Assembly: GCF_021531695.1 (NCBI RefSeq)
Contig: NZ_JADYUI010000003.1
Location: forward strand, 124,001 to 188,000
Source of the DNA: Roseburia hominis
GTDB lineage: Bacteria > Bacillota > Clostridia > Lachnospirales > Lachnospiraceae
Direction of reading: 5' to 3'
DNA: 64,000 nt
A model generated the notes under the pieces. That model searched no databases and was not told the origin of the DNA. It saw only the letters and a program-made list of their open reading frames with translations. The translations under genes were made by a program, and so were the position numbers. The first letter of the stretch is position 1. Each line of letters opens with the position of its first letter. Positions 9,442 to 18,523 of the stretch are shown here, one piece after another.

Positions 9442-10983
9442 ATGACCAAGTATCGAGAGATCCTGAGATTATCAAATCTCGGTCTCAGCCAACAGAACAT
9501 CGCTGATAGCTGCGGTGTCTCTAAAAAGACGGTTAATCGTGTCCTCAAGAAAGCTAAGGAATTAAATATATCCTGGCCTCTTGAAGCAAATGATACCGAT
9601 GAGGTTCTCGCAGAGAAGCTTTTTCCATCTGTGAGCAAAACAGTGGCATCTAACAAACGAATGCCGGATTTTGCGTACATCCGCAAAGAACTGCTCCGCA
9701 ACGGAGTCAGCAAAAAACTTTTATGGACTGAATACATGGAAGACTGCCGTGCTAATGGTGATGAACCGCTCATGTATTCGCAGTTCTGCTATCATATTCA
9801 GCAGGACGAGCAGAAACATCGTGCAACCATGCACATTAATCGTAAACCCGGCGAACAGGTTGAAGTTGACTGGGCCGGTGATCCTGCCATCATCATTGAT
9901 CCTGATACCGGCGAGATTATCAGGGCATACATATTTGTCGGTGTTATGACTTACAGTCAGTATGCCTATGTAGAAGCCTTTCTGGATATGAAGCAGAAAT
10001 CCTGGATTAATGCTCATGTCCATATGTACGAATTCTTTGGCGGTGTAACCAGGATTCTCGTACCGGATAACTGTAAAACTGCAGTTATTCACAATGGTGG
10101 ATTTAAAGACCAACAAATAAATGAAACTTATCAGGAAATGGCTGAGCACTATGGCACTGCCATTATTCCGGCACGTGTCAGGGCTCCCAAGGATAAGCCA
10201 AATGCTGAAGGAACGGTAGGAAACATATCTACCTGGATTACAGCAGCACTTCGAAATGAACAGTTCTTCTCCCTTGCCGAATTAAATCGTGCAATCAGAG
10301 ATAAGCTTGAACTGTTCAACCAAAGGCTCTTTCAAAAGAAAGAAGGTAGTCGGCTTAGCTTATTTCTTGGGGAAGAAAAACCATTACTGGCGCCATTACC
10401 TGCTACCCGATTTGAACTGTGTGACTGGAAAACAGCCACGGTTCAGTTTAATTATCACATATCCGTGGAAGGAATGCTATACTCAGTTCCTTATGAATAC
10501 ATCAAAAAGAAAGTTGATGTAAGGGTAACAGACACCACTATTGAAATTTTCTACAATCATAACCGCATTGCCTCCCATCGCCGGTTATACGGGCGTACCG
10601 GGCAGTACAGCACGATTACGGAGCATATGCCGGAAGACCACCAGAAATATCTGGAGTGGAACGGTGACCGTTTCCGCAAATGGGCTGAACGGATTGGAAT
10701 AAATACGTACACTGTGGTAAATGCAATCCTTACCTCTAAAAGTGTGGAACAACAGACTTATCGCAGTTGTATGGGACTTCTGAAGCTTGCAGAAAAGTAT
10801 TCGGATGTAAAGCTAGAAGCTGCCTGTAAAAAAGCGTTATCCTTTACAGCCTCACCCAGCTATAAGAGTATCAAAAACATTCTTGTAACTGGAGCAGATA
10901 AGCTTGTAACAGCATCTGAAGATTCTACAACCACGCAGAAATCACGCGGCATCACAAGAGGTGCCGACTATTATCGGAGGTAA
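9442..10983 (+). CDS. istA: IS21-family transposase IstA
   Basis: 513 aa. It starts with a helix-turn-helix (LGLSQQNIADSCGVSKKTVNRVLKKA), followed by a DDE integrase core with VEVDWAGDP, ILVPDNCKTAV and PKDKPNAEGTVG. A C-terminal domain follows. AAGGAGG lies 9-10 bases before the start. It catalyses strand transfer together with the helper ATPase IstB encoded 6 bp downstream. The length is normal and no disruption is visible. Confidence 0.95.
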   Translation: MTKYREILRLSNLGLSQQNIADSCGVSKKTVNRVLKKAKELNISWPLEANDTDEVLAEKLFPSVSKTVASNKRMPDFAYIRKELLRNGVSKKLLWTEYMEDCRANGDEPLMYSQFCYHIQQDEQKHRATMHINRKPGEQVEVDWAGDPAIIIDPDTGEIIRAYIFVGVMTYSQYAYVEAFLDMKQKSWINAHVHMYEFFGGVTRILVPDNCKTAVIHNGGFKDQQINETYQEMAEHYGTAIIPARVRAPKDKPNAEGTVGNISTWITAALRNEQFFSLAELNRAIRDKLELFNQRLFQKKEGSRLSLFLGEEKPLLAPLPATRFELCDWKTATVQFNYHISVEGMLYSVPYEYIKKKVDVRVTDTTIEIFYNHNRIASHRRLYGRTGQYSTITEHMPEDHQKYLEWNGDRFRKWAERIGINTYTVVNAILTSKSVEQQTYRSCMGLLKLAEKYSDVKLEAACKKALSFTASPSYKSIKNILVTGADKLVTASEDSTTTQKSRGITRGADYYRR

Positions 10984-10989
10984 ACACAT

Positions 10990-11766
10990 ATGACCAATCA
11001 GAGTACAATTGATAAATTAATTGAAATGCGCCTTACTGCCATGGCAGATGCATTCCGCAACCAGACAAACGATCCTGCTTTTAAGGAAATTCCTTTTGAA
11101 GACCGGTTTGGCATGCTGGTTGATATTGAATTCAGCAGCCGTAAATCGAACCGCCTAAGACGGCTCATACGAAACGCCGGATTTGACCAGCCTGAAGCAT
11201 GTATTATGGATATCAACTACACTTCAGGACGCAAGCTTAACAGGGAACTGATTAACAGGCTTGCTACTTGCGAGTATATATCTGAACACCGTAATCTATT
11301 TATTACTGGTGCTACAGGCTGTGGTAAAACTTACATGGCCTGTGCCTTTGGGATGGAGGCATGTAAGCAGTATTTCAACACCAAATATGTCCGTCTTCCG
11401 GATTTGCTGATTGATTTAGAAATCGCACGTTCCGAAGGAAACTATAAAAAGGTAATGGCAAAATATGCCAACCCACTGGTGCTGATACTGGATGAATGGC
11501 TTCTTCTAAAACCTACAGAATCCGAGCAGCGTGATATCTTCGAACTTCTGCACAGAAGACGTAAGAAATCAACAACCATCTTCTGTTCACAGTACGAATT
11601 TGAAGACTGGTACGACCAACTTGGCGGCAGTGCCAGCCCATTGGCTGATGCAATTATTGACCGCATTGCTCATGACAGTTACCGTATCAACATCACAAGT
11701 ATTGATGCCGAACATGACATCTCCATGAGAGAGGTCTATGGCTTAGATAAAAATTTACGCGAGTAA
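10990..11766 (+). CDS. istB: IS21-family helper ATPase IstB
   Basis: 258 aa of the DnaC-like AAA family. It has Walker A GATGCGKTYMACAFG near residue 105, Walker B VLILDEWLL and a C-terminal arginine-rich end typical of IstB. IstB directs and regulates IstA at the target site. ATCGGAGG precedes the start. The gene is intact, so the element could still be mobile. Confidence 0.95.
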   Translation: MTNQSTIDKLIEMRLTAMADAFRNQTNDPAFKEIPFEDRFGMLVDIEFSSRKSNRLRRLIRNAGFDQPEACIMDINYTSGRKLNRELINRLATCEYISEHRNLFITGATGCGKTYMACAFGMEACKQYFNTKYVRLPDLLIDLEIARSEGNYKKVMAKYANPLVLILDEWLLLKPTESEQRDIFELLHRRRKKSTTIFCSQYEFEDWYDQLGGSASPLADAIIDRIAHDSYRINITSIDAEHDISMREVYGLDKNLRE

Positions 11767-11821
11767 ACTCGCACTTAGCGGTTTCCGTGTGCCGGACTGA
11801 CGGTTTCCGTCACTCCGGACA

Positions 11822-12234
11822 TGCGGTTTCACCGCACAAGAATATTCAATATACTGCAGAGTGCTTTGCACCACACGTTTATCTGCACCATTAAACAAGC
11901 GAAGTGTTATGCCATCAATCAGTAATTCAGCTGCAACCATCGCTGACGGTTCCTGAACATCATGGCTAGCATTTTGCTCTATTAACAGACTAGGCTCTGG
12001 GTTTTCGGAAGGAATTAAGTCTACTTTGACTACTTCCTGTATGTTTGGAAGTGCATTTGTTCTTGACGCAGGTTCCGGAAAAGTATAGCCAGACTTACGA
12101 AGTTTACTAACCCAGTTGTAGAAGTTACCGGGATGAATCCCGTTCTTTTCACACCACTGGTAATCAGAGAGACCGCTCTGGCGGCATTCCATGATCAGTT
12201 TAATCTGATCCTCTTTACAAACACGTTGTTTCAT
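11822..12234 (-). pseudogene. tnpA: IS66-family TnpA remnant
   Basis: The start at ATG 12234 follows AAAGGAG; the longer frame to 12273 has no ribosome site. The product begins MKQRVCKEDQIKLIMECRQS and contains YQWCEKNGIHPGNFYNWVSKL, the HTH of the IS66 accessory protein TnpA. It ends near LFNGADKRVVQSTLQYIEYS where the IS21 end begins at 11821; the remaining residues of the open frame are IS21-encoded. The tnpB and tnpC genes that should follow are missing. This is the leading fragment of an IS66 element cut by or rearranged with IS21. Confidence 0.8.
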
Positions 12235-12371
12235 AATGGTTGTCTCCTTTGAAGTAGAGTAAAATGCCTTCATCTATCCGAAGAAGAACGGGTAAAATGT
12301 TAGCAATTCCTACCAACCATTATAGAGAAATAGATTGGGTATGAAAATCTACCCTGAAATTAAACGCTTAC

Positions 12372-12417
12372 AATTTTTCTATCCCAATGCAGTAAAATAT
12401 AATTTATAAATTCTTAT
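12372..12417 (-). repeat. short intergenic repeat, copy 1
   Basis: About 46 bp that match 29339-29383 at roughly 40 positions, including the shared block ATAGAAAAATT on the minus strand. Both copies lie just 3' of a minus-strand gene, which suggests a shared flank rather than coding sequence. Confidence 0.5.
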
Positions 12418-12477
12418 TTGTCGGTATTCTCTACTTCTTGTCTAATTACTTTTTCCACAACCTTCAATAATCCAAAC

Positions 12478-14108
12478 TTACAAATGAATTATATTATCGA
12501 CCCTACTTATCAGTTCAGCATCATGTGTGACCATAATTATCGTCCTTGTTTTTTTAATTCAACAAGCATATCACTGATCTCCTTTTTCCCACTTTTATCA
12601 ATATTAGACATAGCCTCGTCTAAAATTATGTATCTTCTTTCAGATAATATCGCTCTTGCAATAGCTATTTTCTGTCGTTGTCCTCCGGAAAGTCGCCTTC
12701 CACGCTCTCCGACATTATAATCTAAAGATACATCCTTAACGAGATCAGCCAAACCACACTTATAACATACCTTCTGTATAGATTTTTCCTCTACTTTCCG
12801 ATATAGCGTAAGATTATTTTTTATCGAATCACAAAACAAAAATGGTTCTTGTGCTACAAATGCAATATTTTCTCTGAAAACTTCTAAATCTACATTCTTA
12901 AGCGATTTTTCTCCAATGAAAATGTCCCCTTTATCAGGTTCATACAAACGCAACAGTAAATTAATAAAAGTTGTTTTTCCACAGCCATTATCGCCTACTA
13001 TTGCTGTTATATCATTTTCCTTTATTTCTGCTTCCAGATTTCTAAATATTGTTCTTTCCGCAGTATAGGCAAAACTAACATTCTTAAAACTTATACCACC
13101 TTGAACATTCTTGAAATCTTTAGTCTGACTGTAATCTTCAACATTTGTCTCTAATAGCTTAGACAATCTCTCTTCAGATGGGATAATTCCTGCAATCTTA
13201 TATCTGATATTCAATATCGTTGATATAGGTCCTATGACATATGCACTGTATGTTATGAATGCCACTATACTTCCTAGTGACATATTTTGACGCATCATTT
13301 CCAAAGCACCTACTATATATATAAATAGAACAGCTGTCTGAGCCAAAAAATTATCTACTGCAACATTCATCTGTGGCAAAACATGTAAAGTTCTTTCTTC
13401 AAAAAATGTTTCCCCCAATATACTTTTCAACTTCTTCTCAAACATTGAGAAAAGACCATATATCTTTATTTCCTTTACACCGTCTAACGAATCTGTCTCA
13501 AAACCTACAGACTTTTCCGTTAATGCAATGTAAACATCTGACGTTTCTCTATTTTTCTTTGAAAATCTTTTTACTAAAAGAACCTTGACTGGAAAAAGAA
13601 CAAGTATTACTAACATCATCTTAATATTTATTAGAGCAAGACCAAAACAACCTCCAATAATATTAAATATCTGAGTAAAACCAAAAAGCATCTCGTTATC
13701 AAACAAAGAAGCTAACATTTCCGCATCATATGAGATATCGTTTGTGATTTCTGCAGTTTTCTTCTTACTAAAATATGTATATTTTGCTATCCACAACCTC
13801 ATAATTGCAACAACATTTAGTTCTTTTTTTACATCAAGATATATATTGATACGTTTCCTTTCTCTCACATAATCCAACATAATCTGAACAAGAAATAAGG
13901 CAGAATAAAAAGCACACCACAGGATTACTGCATCAATATCCAATACAATCAGACCATCATCCACAATTTTCTGGGTCACTCTAGGTAACAACATCGTAAT
14001 GCCAACCGATAAAAAAGAAAATAGTGAGACTTCCAACAACCTTCTTCTTTGACCATCGAGCAATCTATACTTTTTCAAAAAAGATTTAATCGTTTTTAAT
14101 TCTTCCAT
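12478..14108 (-). pseudogene. ABC exporter (membrane plus ATPase) with a frameshift before the H-loop
   Basis: The main frame (12537-14108) gives 523 residues. Residues 1-310 form a six-helix exporter domain and the remainder an ATPase with Walker A GDNGCGKTT, signature LSGGQRQK and Walker B YIILDEAMSNID. It stops at KKQGR. One frame over, the sequence continues directly as IIMVTHDAELISRVDNIIHL and stops at 12478-12480. That tail contains the H-loop (VTHD), which the truncated protein lacks and which ABC ATPases need for normal hydrolysis. The start overlaps the upstream ABC ATPase by 23 bp. The frameshift could be a real mutation or a sequencing error; the domain order is otherwise intact. 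Confidence 0.85.
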
Positions 14109-14760
14109 CCTCCACCTTAATCCTATCCGTACAATAATCTAGTAACGCAATATTATGTGTTACCATTACTATTGTCGTCCCATACTGTTTATTTACATAT
14201 TGGAGCAATTTTGCCACAACCTTCGTGTTCCTGCTATCAAGATTTCCTGTCGGTTCATCTGCCAAAATAATATCTGGCTTACTTACGATAGATCTTACAA
14301 TTGCTGTCCTTTGTTGCTCACCACCAGAAAGTTGAGATGGAAACTTATTTCTTTTATCTTCCAATTTGAGAATTTTTAAAATTTCTATCAACTTTTCTTC
14401 TTCAAGAGATATCCCCTTCAATTGAGAAGGAAAAATAATATTCTCCCAGACTGTAAGCTCTTCTATTAGGTTATAATCCTGAAAAATATAACTGATATGC
14501 TTTCTACGAAATTCTTCAAGTTTTATCGGGCTTAGTCTTTTTAAATCTTTGCCACAAGTTTCCACATTTCCCGAAGACACATCTTCCAGCCCTCCCATCA
14601 AATGAAGAAGTGTCGTCTTTCCACTACCAGAATCTCCTGTTACACCCACAAAATTTCCTTTATCAACTGCAAAGGAGATATTATCAAGAACTGTCTGTTC
14701 TCCCTCACCACTCTTATATTTTTTTGATACATCTGTAAATTTTACAATTTGCTCCTTCAT
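14086..14760 (-). CDS. ABC transporter ATP-binding protein, MacB/LolD type
   Basis: 224 aa. Walker A GDSGSGKTT lies at residues 42-50, the signature LSGGEQQRTAI near 142, Walker B IILADEPTGNLDSR after it, and the H-loop in VMVTHNIAL. This subfamily drives FtsX/MacB-type permeases, and the permease gene is immediately upstream, overlapping by 4 bp. The pair probably exports or protects against a peptide rather than importing a nutrient. Confidence 0.92.
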   Translation of the reverse strand: MKEQIVKFTDVSKKYKSGEGEQTVLDNISFAVDKGNFVGVTGDSGSGKTTLLHLMGGLEDVSSGNVETCGKDLKRLSPIKLEEFRRKHISYIFQDYNLIEELTVWENIIFPSQLKGISLEEEKLIEILKILKLEDKRNKFPSQLSGGEQQRTAIVRSIVSKPDIILADEPTGNLDSRNTKVVAKLLQYVNKQYGTTIVMVTHNIALLDYCTDRIKVEDGRIKND

Positions 14761-17189
14761 TGTTCACGCACCCTTTCAGAAATAGTTCTCTTTGTAACTA
14801 CACACTTCTTAAAAAAGATAGCCGTCATAGAAACTGCAAGCAATCCCAGGAGCAGATACATTAAGACTACTATTATTGAATAACTATAACTCACATAAAT
14901 CTCATTTATTATATTCTCAATAAATAACCTACATATAATCGGGGATAAAGCTGCTCCCAAAACTATCCCCGTCATTAGAAAAGCAAAGCCCTCAATGACA
15001 AACATACCTCGAATCTTATTTACAGGGATACCCATACTTTGCATATTGGCAACCTCTCTTTTTAGTCCAATCATCTCATTAAACACAACATTAAAAAAAT
15101 TAATAATTGTACTTACTAAAACAAATACCAATAACAACACTGTCATCAATTTTAATTCCTTGAAATAAGAATTATTCTCTTCATATATTGTCTTAGCAGA
15201 TTCATATGTAAGATTCGAATTTTCCGTAACAACATTTTTACATTTTTTTTCAAAATCTTCTTTCTCACTATCCTCAATATTATATGTATAAATATAGTAA
15301 TCGTTTCGTCCTGTAAGTTCTTTCCATTCTCCTATATCAAGAAAAACATCTGAGCTTCCTTCCCATTTGCTCTGATATGTAAGTTCATACGGCAATTCTG
15401 CAATTGCCATTACAGTGTATGTTCTTGTCTCGCCATTTGTACCGCTTATTTCTATAAAATCACCTATATCCCAACAGCTTTTCCCATTTTCTTCCAGTCC
15501 AAGACTATTTATGATTGCATAATTTCCGGTTAGAAATTTCTCTTTATCTATCTCTCCCGACAGAACCTTCATCTGTCCCAAAAAATTCTCACCCAATCCG
15601 TAAACATTGGTATACATATTACCTTCTTCATTACTAGACAAGACACCACTCTGCTCATATTTTTTTTGTATCTCATCATGCAATTTAATATTAGTAGAAA
15701 AGACAGTAGCTCCTTCTTTTTCCACTATTCCATCTGCTTCATTCAATTCATCTAACATATCTCCTTCAAACACTCTATCTGTATCATTATAACTTTCTGA
15801 AAATAAACTACTATGTATTGTAAAATCGTTGTACAAGCTTGATGCAATATATTCCTTAACATCAAATCCATTTACATACGATAATACAAGATTTCCACCC
15901 AGAATGCTGGCAAAAAGAGTTATCACTGTAATCACTACAAATTTTTTAGATCGACACAATCTACGCATAACCATTATCAAAAGTAGATTTTTCAATTTGC
16001 TCTCTGCGCCTCGCTTATATGGCTTTATACTGGCCTTTCCATTAAGCTTTGTCATACTCCTTATCATTTTAAATACCTTTCCTCTTCCAGAAAGTACAGC
16101 AATATACGTAATAAGAAACGGCAAAATAATCAACTTCGTATTTTCTAAAGAAGATACATCAAATGAGAAAAAAGATGACAACACTTTAGGCAAAATATTA
16201 TCTGAAAAAAAATAGCCTGCAAGCACCCCCAGAACGGCTCCCGGAATATACAAAAGATTTATTTGTTTATATATAATTCTCCTTAAATCTCTTCTTCCTG
16301 TACCGACAAGTTGCAGTCTTCTATAAAATTTTTCCTCTTCATTCAGCGAAACAGAATACACGTTTGAAACGAAAAAATATCCAAGCAGAAAAACAAAGAA
16401 CATTATTACCGCCCATGCAATTTTCAAGTGCCCAAGCGTCTCAACATCAATATCACTATTAACAATAAATTCTCCTGCATCGGGATCTATCCCCACCCGT
16501 TCCATCAAAGCATACAAATTAGTTTCTATATCAGCCTTGTTTTTAAACGTCATCTCTATTAAAATTGGGAAATCCTGTTGATCGGCTCCTGCACTTATCG
16601 CTTTTTCCGATACCGCAGAATAATATCCTTTAGACACAAGAACCATATCTTTGACACCACGTGTTTTTTCATATACTCCCACAACAAGAAACTCATCTTT
16701 TTTACTATAACCATTTATCGTATATTCTATCTTTATTCTGTCATTTCCCGAGATTGTCTCTCCATATTTATTTAAAAACTCATCAGAAACCACGACTTCA
16801 TTCCGACCTTGCGGCATTCGTCCCTTATTAGGATAGCAATTCATCCACGTAGCGATCAAATCACTATAATACACCACTTCCGTTTGAATATATCCTTGGT
16901 CATCCTCGATAACACCAAGATGATAACCCTTGCAAGATTGATCAACTGCATGATCCTTTGAAATAGCTTCAGACGTATCCTCAGAATAAATGTAAACTCC
17001 TGCATCTCCTCCCCATGTTCTTTCAGATTCCATTAAACGTTGAACAGATTCTTCTATGTAACTATAAGAACAAACAGCAACCATACTCAAAAATGCTGTA
17101 AGGAATATGGCAACTGCAATACAAATAGATTTGCCTTTTTTATTAACGATATTTCGATATGCGATTTGATTAACAATAGCTTTTTCCAT
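14757..17189 (-). CDS. FtsX-like ABC permease, two-domain, 810 aa
   Basis: The N-terminal helix (about residues 18-40), a large extracellular region, a block of three helices near 260-360, then a second helix with another extracellular domain (about 420-660) and three C-terminal helices form two tandem FtsX/MacB-type units. Proteins of this architecture act in peptide efflux, antimicrobial resistance or lipoprotein release. Its ribosome site GTGGAGAAA lies inside the end of the upstream small peptide gene, which it overlaps by 20 bp, so the two are translationally coupled. The substrate is unknown; the coupled Cys-rich peptide is the obvious candidate. Confidence 0.85.
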   Translation of the reverse strand: MEKAIVNQIAYRNIVNKKGKSICIAVAIFLTAFLSMVAVCSYSYIEESVQRLMESERTWGGDAGVYIYSEDTSEAISKDHAVDQSCKGYHLGVIEDDQGYIQTEVVYYSDLIATWMNCYPNKGRMPQGRNEVVVSDEFLNKYGETISGNDRIKIEYTINGYSKKDEFLVVGVYEKTRGVKDMVLVSKGYYSAVSEKAISAGADQQDFPILIEMTFKNKADIETNLYALMERVGIDPDAGEFIVNSDIDVETLGHLKIAWAVIMFFVFLLGYFFVSNVYSVSLNEEEKFYRRLQLVGTGRRDLRRIIYKQINLLYIPGAVLGVLAGYFFSDNILPKVLSSFFSFDVSSLENTKLIILPFLITYIAVLSGRGKVFKMIRSMTKLNGKASIKPYKRGAESKLKNLLLIMVMRRLCRSKKFVVITVITLFASILGGNLVLSYVNGFDVKEYIASSLYNDFTIHSSLFSESYNDTDRVFEGDMLDELNEADGIVEKEGATVFSTNIKLHDEIQKKYEQSGVLSSNEEGNMYTNVYGLGENFLGQMKVLSGEIDKEKFLTGNYAIINSLGLEENGKSCWDIGDFIEISGTNGETRTYTVMAIAELPYELTYQSKWEGSSDVFLDIGEWKELTGRNDYYIYTYNIEDSEKEDFEKKCKNVVTENSNLTYESAKTIYEENNSYFKELKLMTVLLLVFVLVSTIINFFNVVFNEMIGLKREVANMQSMGIPVNKIRGMFVIEGFAFLMTGIVLGAALSPIICRLFIENIINEIYVSYSYSIIVVLMYLLLGLLAVSMTAIFFKKCVVTKRTISERVREQ

Positions 17190-17361
17190 ATTTTCTCCAC
17201 ATCCTGTATTTTAAATGTTCAATCATACATTGATTATCTGAAGATGTCCACGAATGACGATGTGGACAATCATTTGAACATCCCTCCCCATAAACAACAA
17301 TTTTCTCTTCTTTGTCACGCTTTGCCTGATTTTCAAGTTCTAAATCTTTGATTTCTTTCAT
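17170..17361 (-). CDS. Cys-rich small peptide, possible exported or modified peptide
   Basis: 63 aa from ATG 17361. The frame also has an ATG at 17367, but GGAGG abuts that codon with no spacer and sits 6 bases before 17361, which decides the start. The N-terminal 25 residues or so are highly charged (KEIKDLELENQAKRDKEEK). The C-terminal part carries five Cys (GCSNDCPHRH, DNQCMIEH, final Cys). There is no signal peptide and no modification enzyme nearby. Its coupling to an FtsX-type permease and ABC ATPase suggests a peptide substrate with a leader and a core, but a zinc-binding protein is equally possible from sequence alone. I do not recognise the family. Confidence 0.6.
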   Translation of the reverse strand: MKEIKDLELENQAKRDKEEKIVVYGEGCSNDCPHRHSWTSSDNQCMIEHLKYRMWRKYGKSYC

Positions 17362-17406
17362 CTTCATCCTCCTATATCCTAACTGAGCACATTATCAAAA
17401 TACTTT

Positions 17407-18150
17407 TCAGTTTGCATATTTATTTAAAGCCTGTATACAAAAAACTTGTACAAATTCGATAAGCGCCGTATATAATGCTGCCAATACGGCCTGTGATAAT
17501 GATGGTCCTATATTGGCGGTCTCATTCAACCAGCCAAAAGCCGCCACAACCGCACAAAATGATACAATTGCTCCAATTGACAAAAGTAATATGCTGGATG
17601 TCCTCATAACGTTTATAGCTTTTCGTATAATCTCTTTTTCATACTTTTTTCTACTCCATGCTATGCGATAAGCTGAAAGATAATCTTTCAACGAACCGCT
17701 AAAAACCAGCCCCAAAATATACAAACCAATCAAAAAAAATGCTGTCCTATAATCAAGATAGTATGGAAGTTGAACCACACCGCCCAAAGCAATGGCCATG
17801 CCAAGCAGTGATACTACAACTAAAATTATTCCCGCTACAAATCCTCCTTTAACATATATATCTTCCGTCTTGGATTCGTGAATATCTCGTACTAACTCCA
17901 CAAGATTTTCATTAGCCTTTGAAACATATTCATCCTGATTTATTTTTTCTCCCGAAAGCAATTCATTAACGTCAATTTCTAACGTCTGACATAACAATTG
18001 AAGCAATGCGATATCTGGCATCCGATCTCCATTCTCCCACTTTGATATGGTTTTATCCGATACCCCTAATTTTTCTGCCAATTGTTTTTGTGTAAGATTA
18101 ATCTCCTTGCGTTGTTGAAAAATAAATCTTCCCATCTTGATCTGATCCAT
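17407..18150 (-). CDS. XRE-family transcriptional regulator with membrane domain
   Basis: 247 aa. Residues 5-65 are a Cro/C1-type helix-turn-helix (LTQKQLAEKLGVSDKTISKWENG), followed by a linker and about four or five membrane helices (from about residue 105). It is the first gene of the island with the small peptide and ABC genes, 46 bp upstream of the peptide gene. Two operator-like dyads lie just upstream of the gene (18203-18237), so autoregulation is likely. The membrane part may let it respond to an envelope signal or to the exported peptide; this is inference. Confidence 0.85.
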   Translation of the reverse strand: MDQIKMGRFIFQQRKEINLTQKQLAEKLGVSDKTISKWENGDRMPDIALLQLLCQTLEIDVNELLSGEKINQDEYVSKANENLVELVRDIHESKTEDIYVKGGFVAGIILVVVSLLGMAIALGGVVQLPYYLDYRTAFFLIGLYILGLVFSGSLKDYLSAYRIAWSRKKYEKEIIRKAINVMRTSSILLLSIGAIVSFCAVVAAFGWLNETANIGPSLSQAVLAALYTALIEFVQVFCIQALNKYAN

Positions 18151-18202
18151 TTCAGCATCTCCTTTCCTTTTCCATTATCTTATATTTTTATTACTATGTA
18201 AC

Positions 18203-18237
18203 CCTCCAATCTGGAGAATTCTTCTCCCATTTGGAGA
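18203..18237 (-). promoter_or_regulatory. paired operator dyads for the XRE regulator
   Basis: CTCCAATCTGGAG (18204-18216, perfect CTCCA-N3-TGGAG) and CTCCCATTTGGAG (18224-18236, one mismatch) are spaced 20 bp centre to centre, about 55-85 bp before the start of the XRE gene. Two similar dyads one or two helical turns apart are typical of cooperative Cro/C1-type binding. Confidence 0.65.
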
Positions 18238-18361
18238 ATCTGGCAAAAACAAAGTAATTGCATCCATCAGATTGCTTTTTAGGATGCATCAATTTAACCA
18301 TTAGTATCTGCATATCCCTTCAATACTGTAATTCTTCTCGCTCTTTCCTACAAGACCTACA

Positions 18362-18390
18362 GCAGAAAATGATTCCATTTTGCAGAAATA
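18362..18390 (-). promoter_or_regulatory. LytTR-type direct repeat, orphaned
   Basis: GCAGAAAATG at 18362 and GCAGAAATAG at 18382, period 20 bp. The sequence is nearly identical to the site before the repeat-protein gene at 26461-27735, but here the next gene on the minus strand is the XRE regulator more than 200 bp away. Confidence 0.5.
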
Positions 18391-18412
18391 GCAAATGTCG
18401 AATTATAATTTC

Positions 18413-18460
18413 AAAAAACTGCCCCATTCAGACGACTTTTTATCTGAATAAGAGCAGTTT
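18413..18460 (-). terminator. intrinsic terminator of cassette R1
   Basis: On the minus strand AAACTGCTCTTATTCAGAT pairs with GTCTGAATGGGGCAGTTT, followed by a T run. The arms are about 17 bp with small mismatches. Confidence 0.85.
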
Positions 18461-18523
18461 CTATTTTATTTCGACACAAGTTTCCTACGCTTTTATGTCT
18501 TTGGTTACTTTATTTTAAAAAAA

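Larger units (their letters stand above)
9308..11821 (+). mobile_element. IS21-family insertion sequence
   Basis: The element contains istA and istB and has imperfect inverted ends. TGTCCGGCGATTGGAAACCG at 9308 matches the reverse complement of the right end, TGTCCGGAGTGACGGAAACC read inward from 11821. Inner copies of the GGAAACCG unit occur at both ends, as is usual for IS21. No target duplication is seen. The left flank is a lacI-type gene and the right flank is an IS66 tnpA, so the two flanks do not come from one simple insertion. Confidence 0.85.
18362..18523 (-). repeat. common 3' cassette, copy R1
   Basis: About 160 bp directly after the stop codon of a repeat-protein remnant. It consists of a short tail (TTATGTCTTTGG on the plus strand), GACACAAGTTTCCTACGC, a terminator hairpin and the GCAGAA direct repeat. 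The same order occurs at R2 and R5; R3 and R4 have the part up to the hairpin. Beyond the repeat, the next 50 bp also resemble the promoter region at R5, so the gene once following it was probably displaced by the XRE/ABC island. Confidence 0.8.

Noticed and set aside
9387-9773. 128-codon frame antisense to istA
   Set aside because: It lies entirely over the istA coding region, has no ribosome site and resembles nothing.
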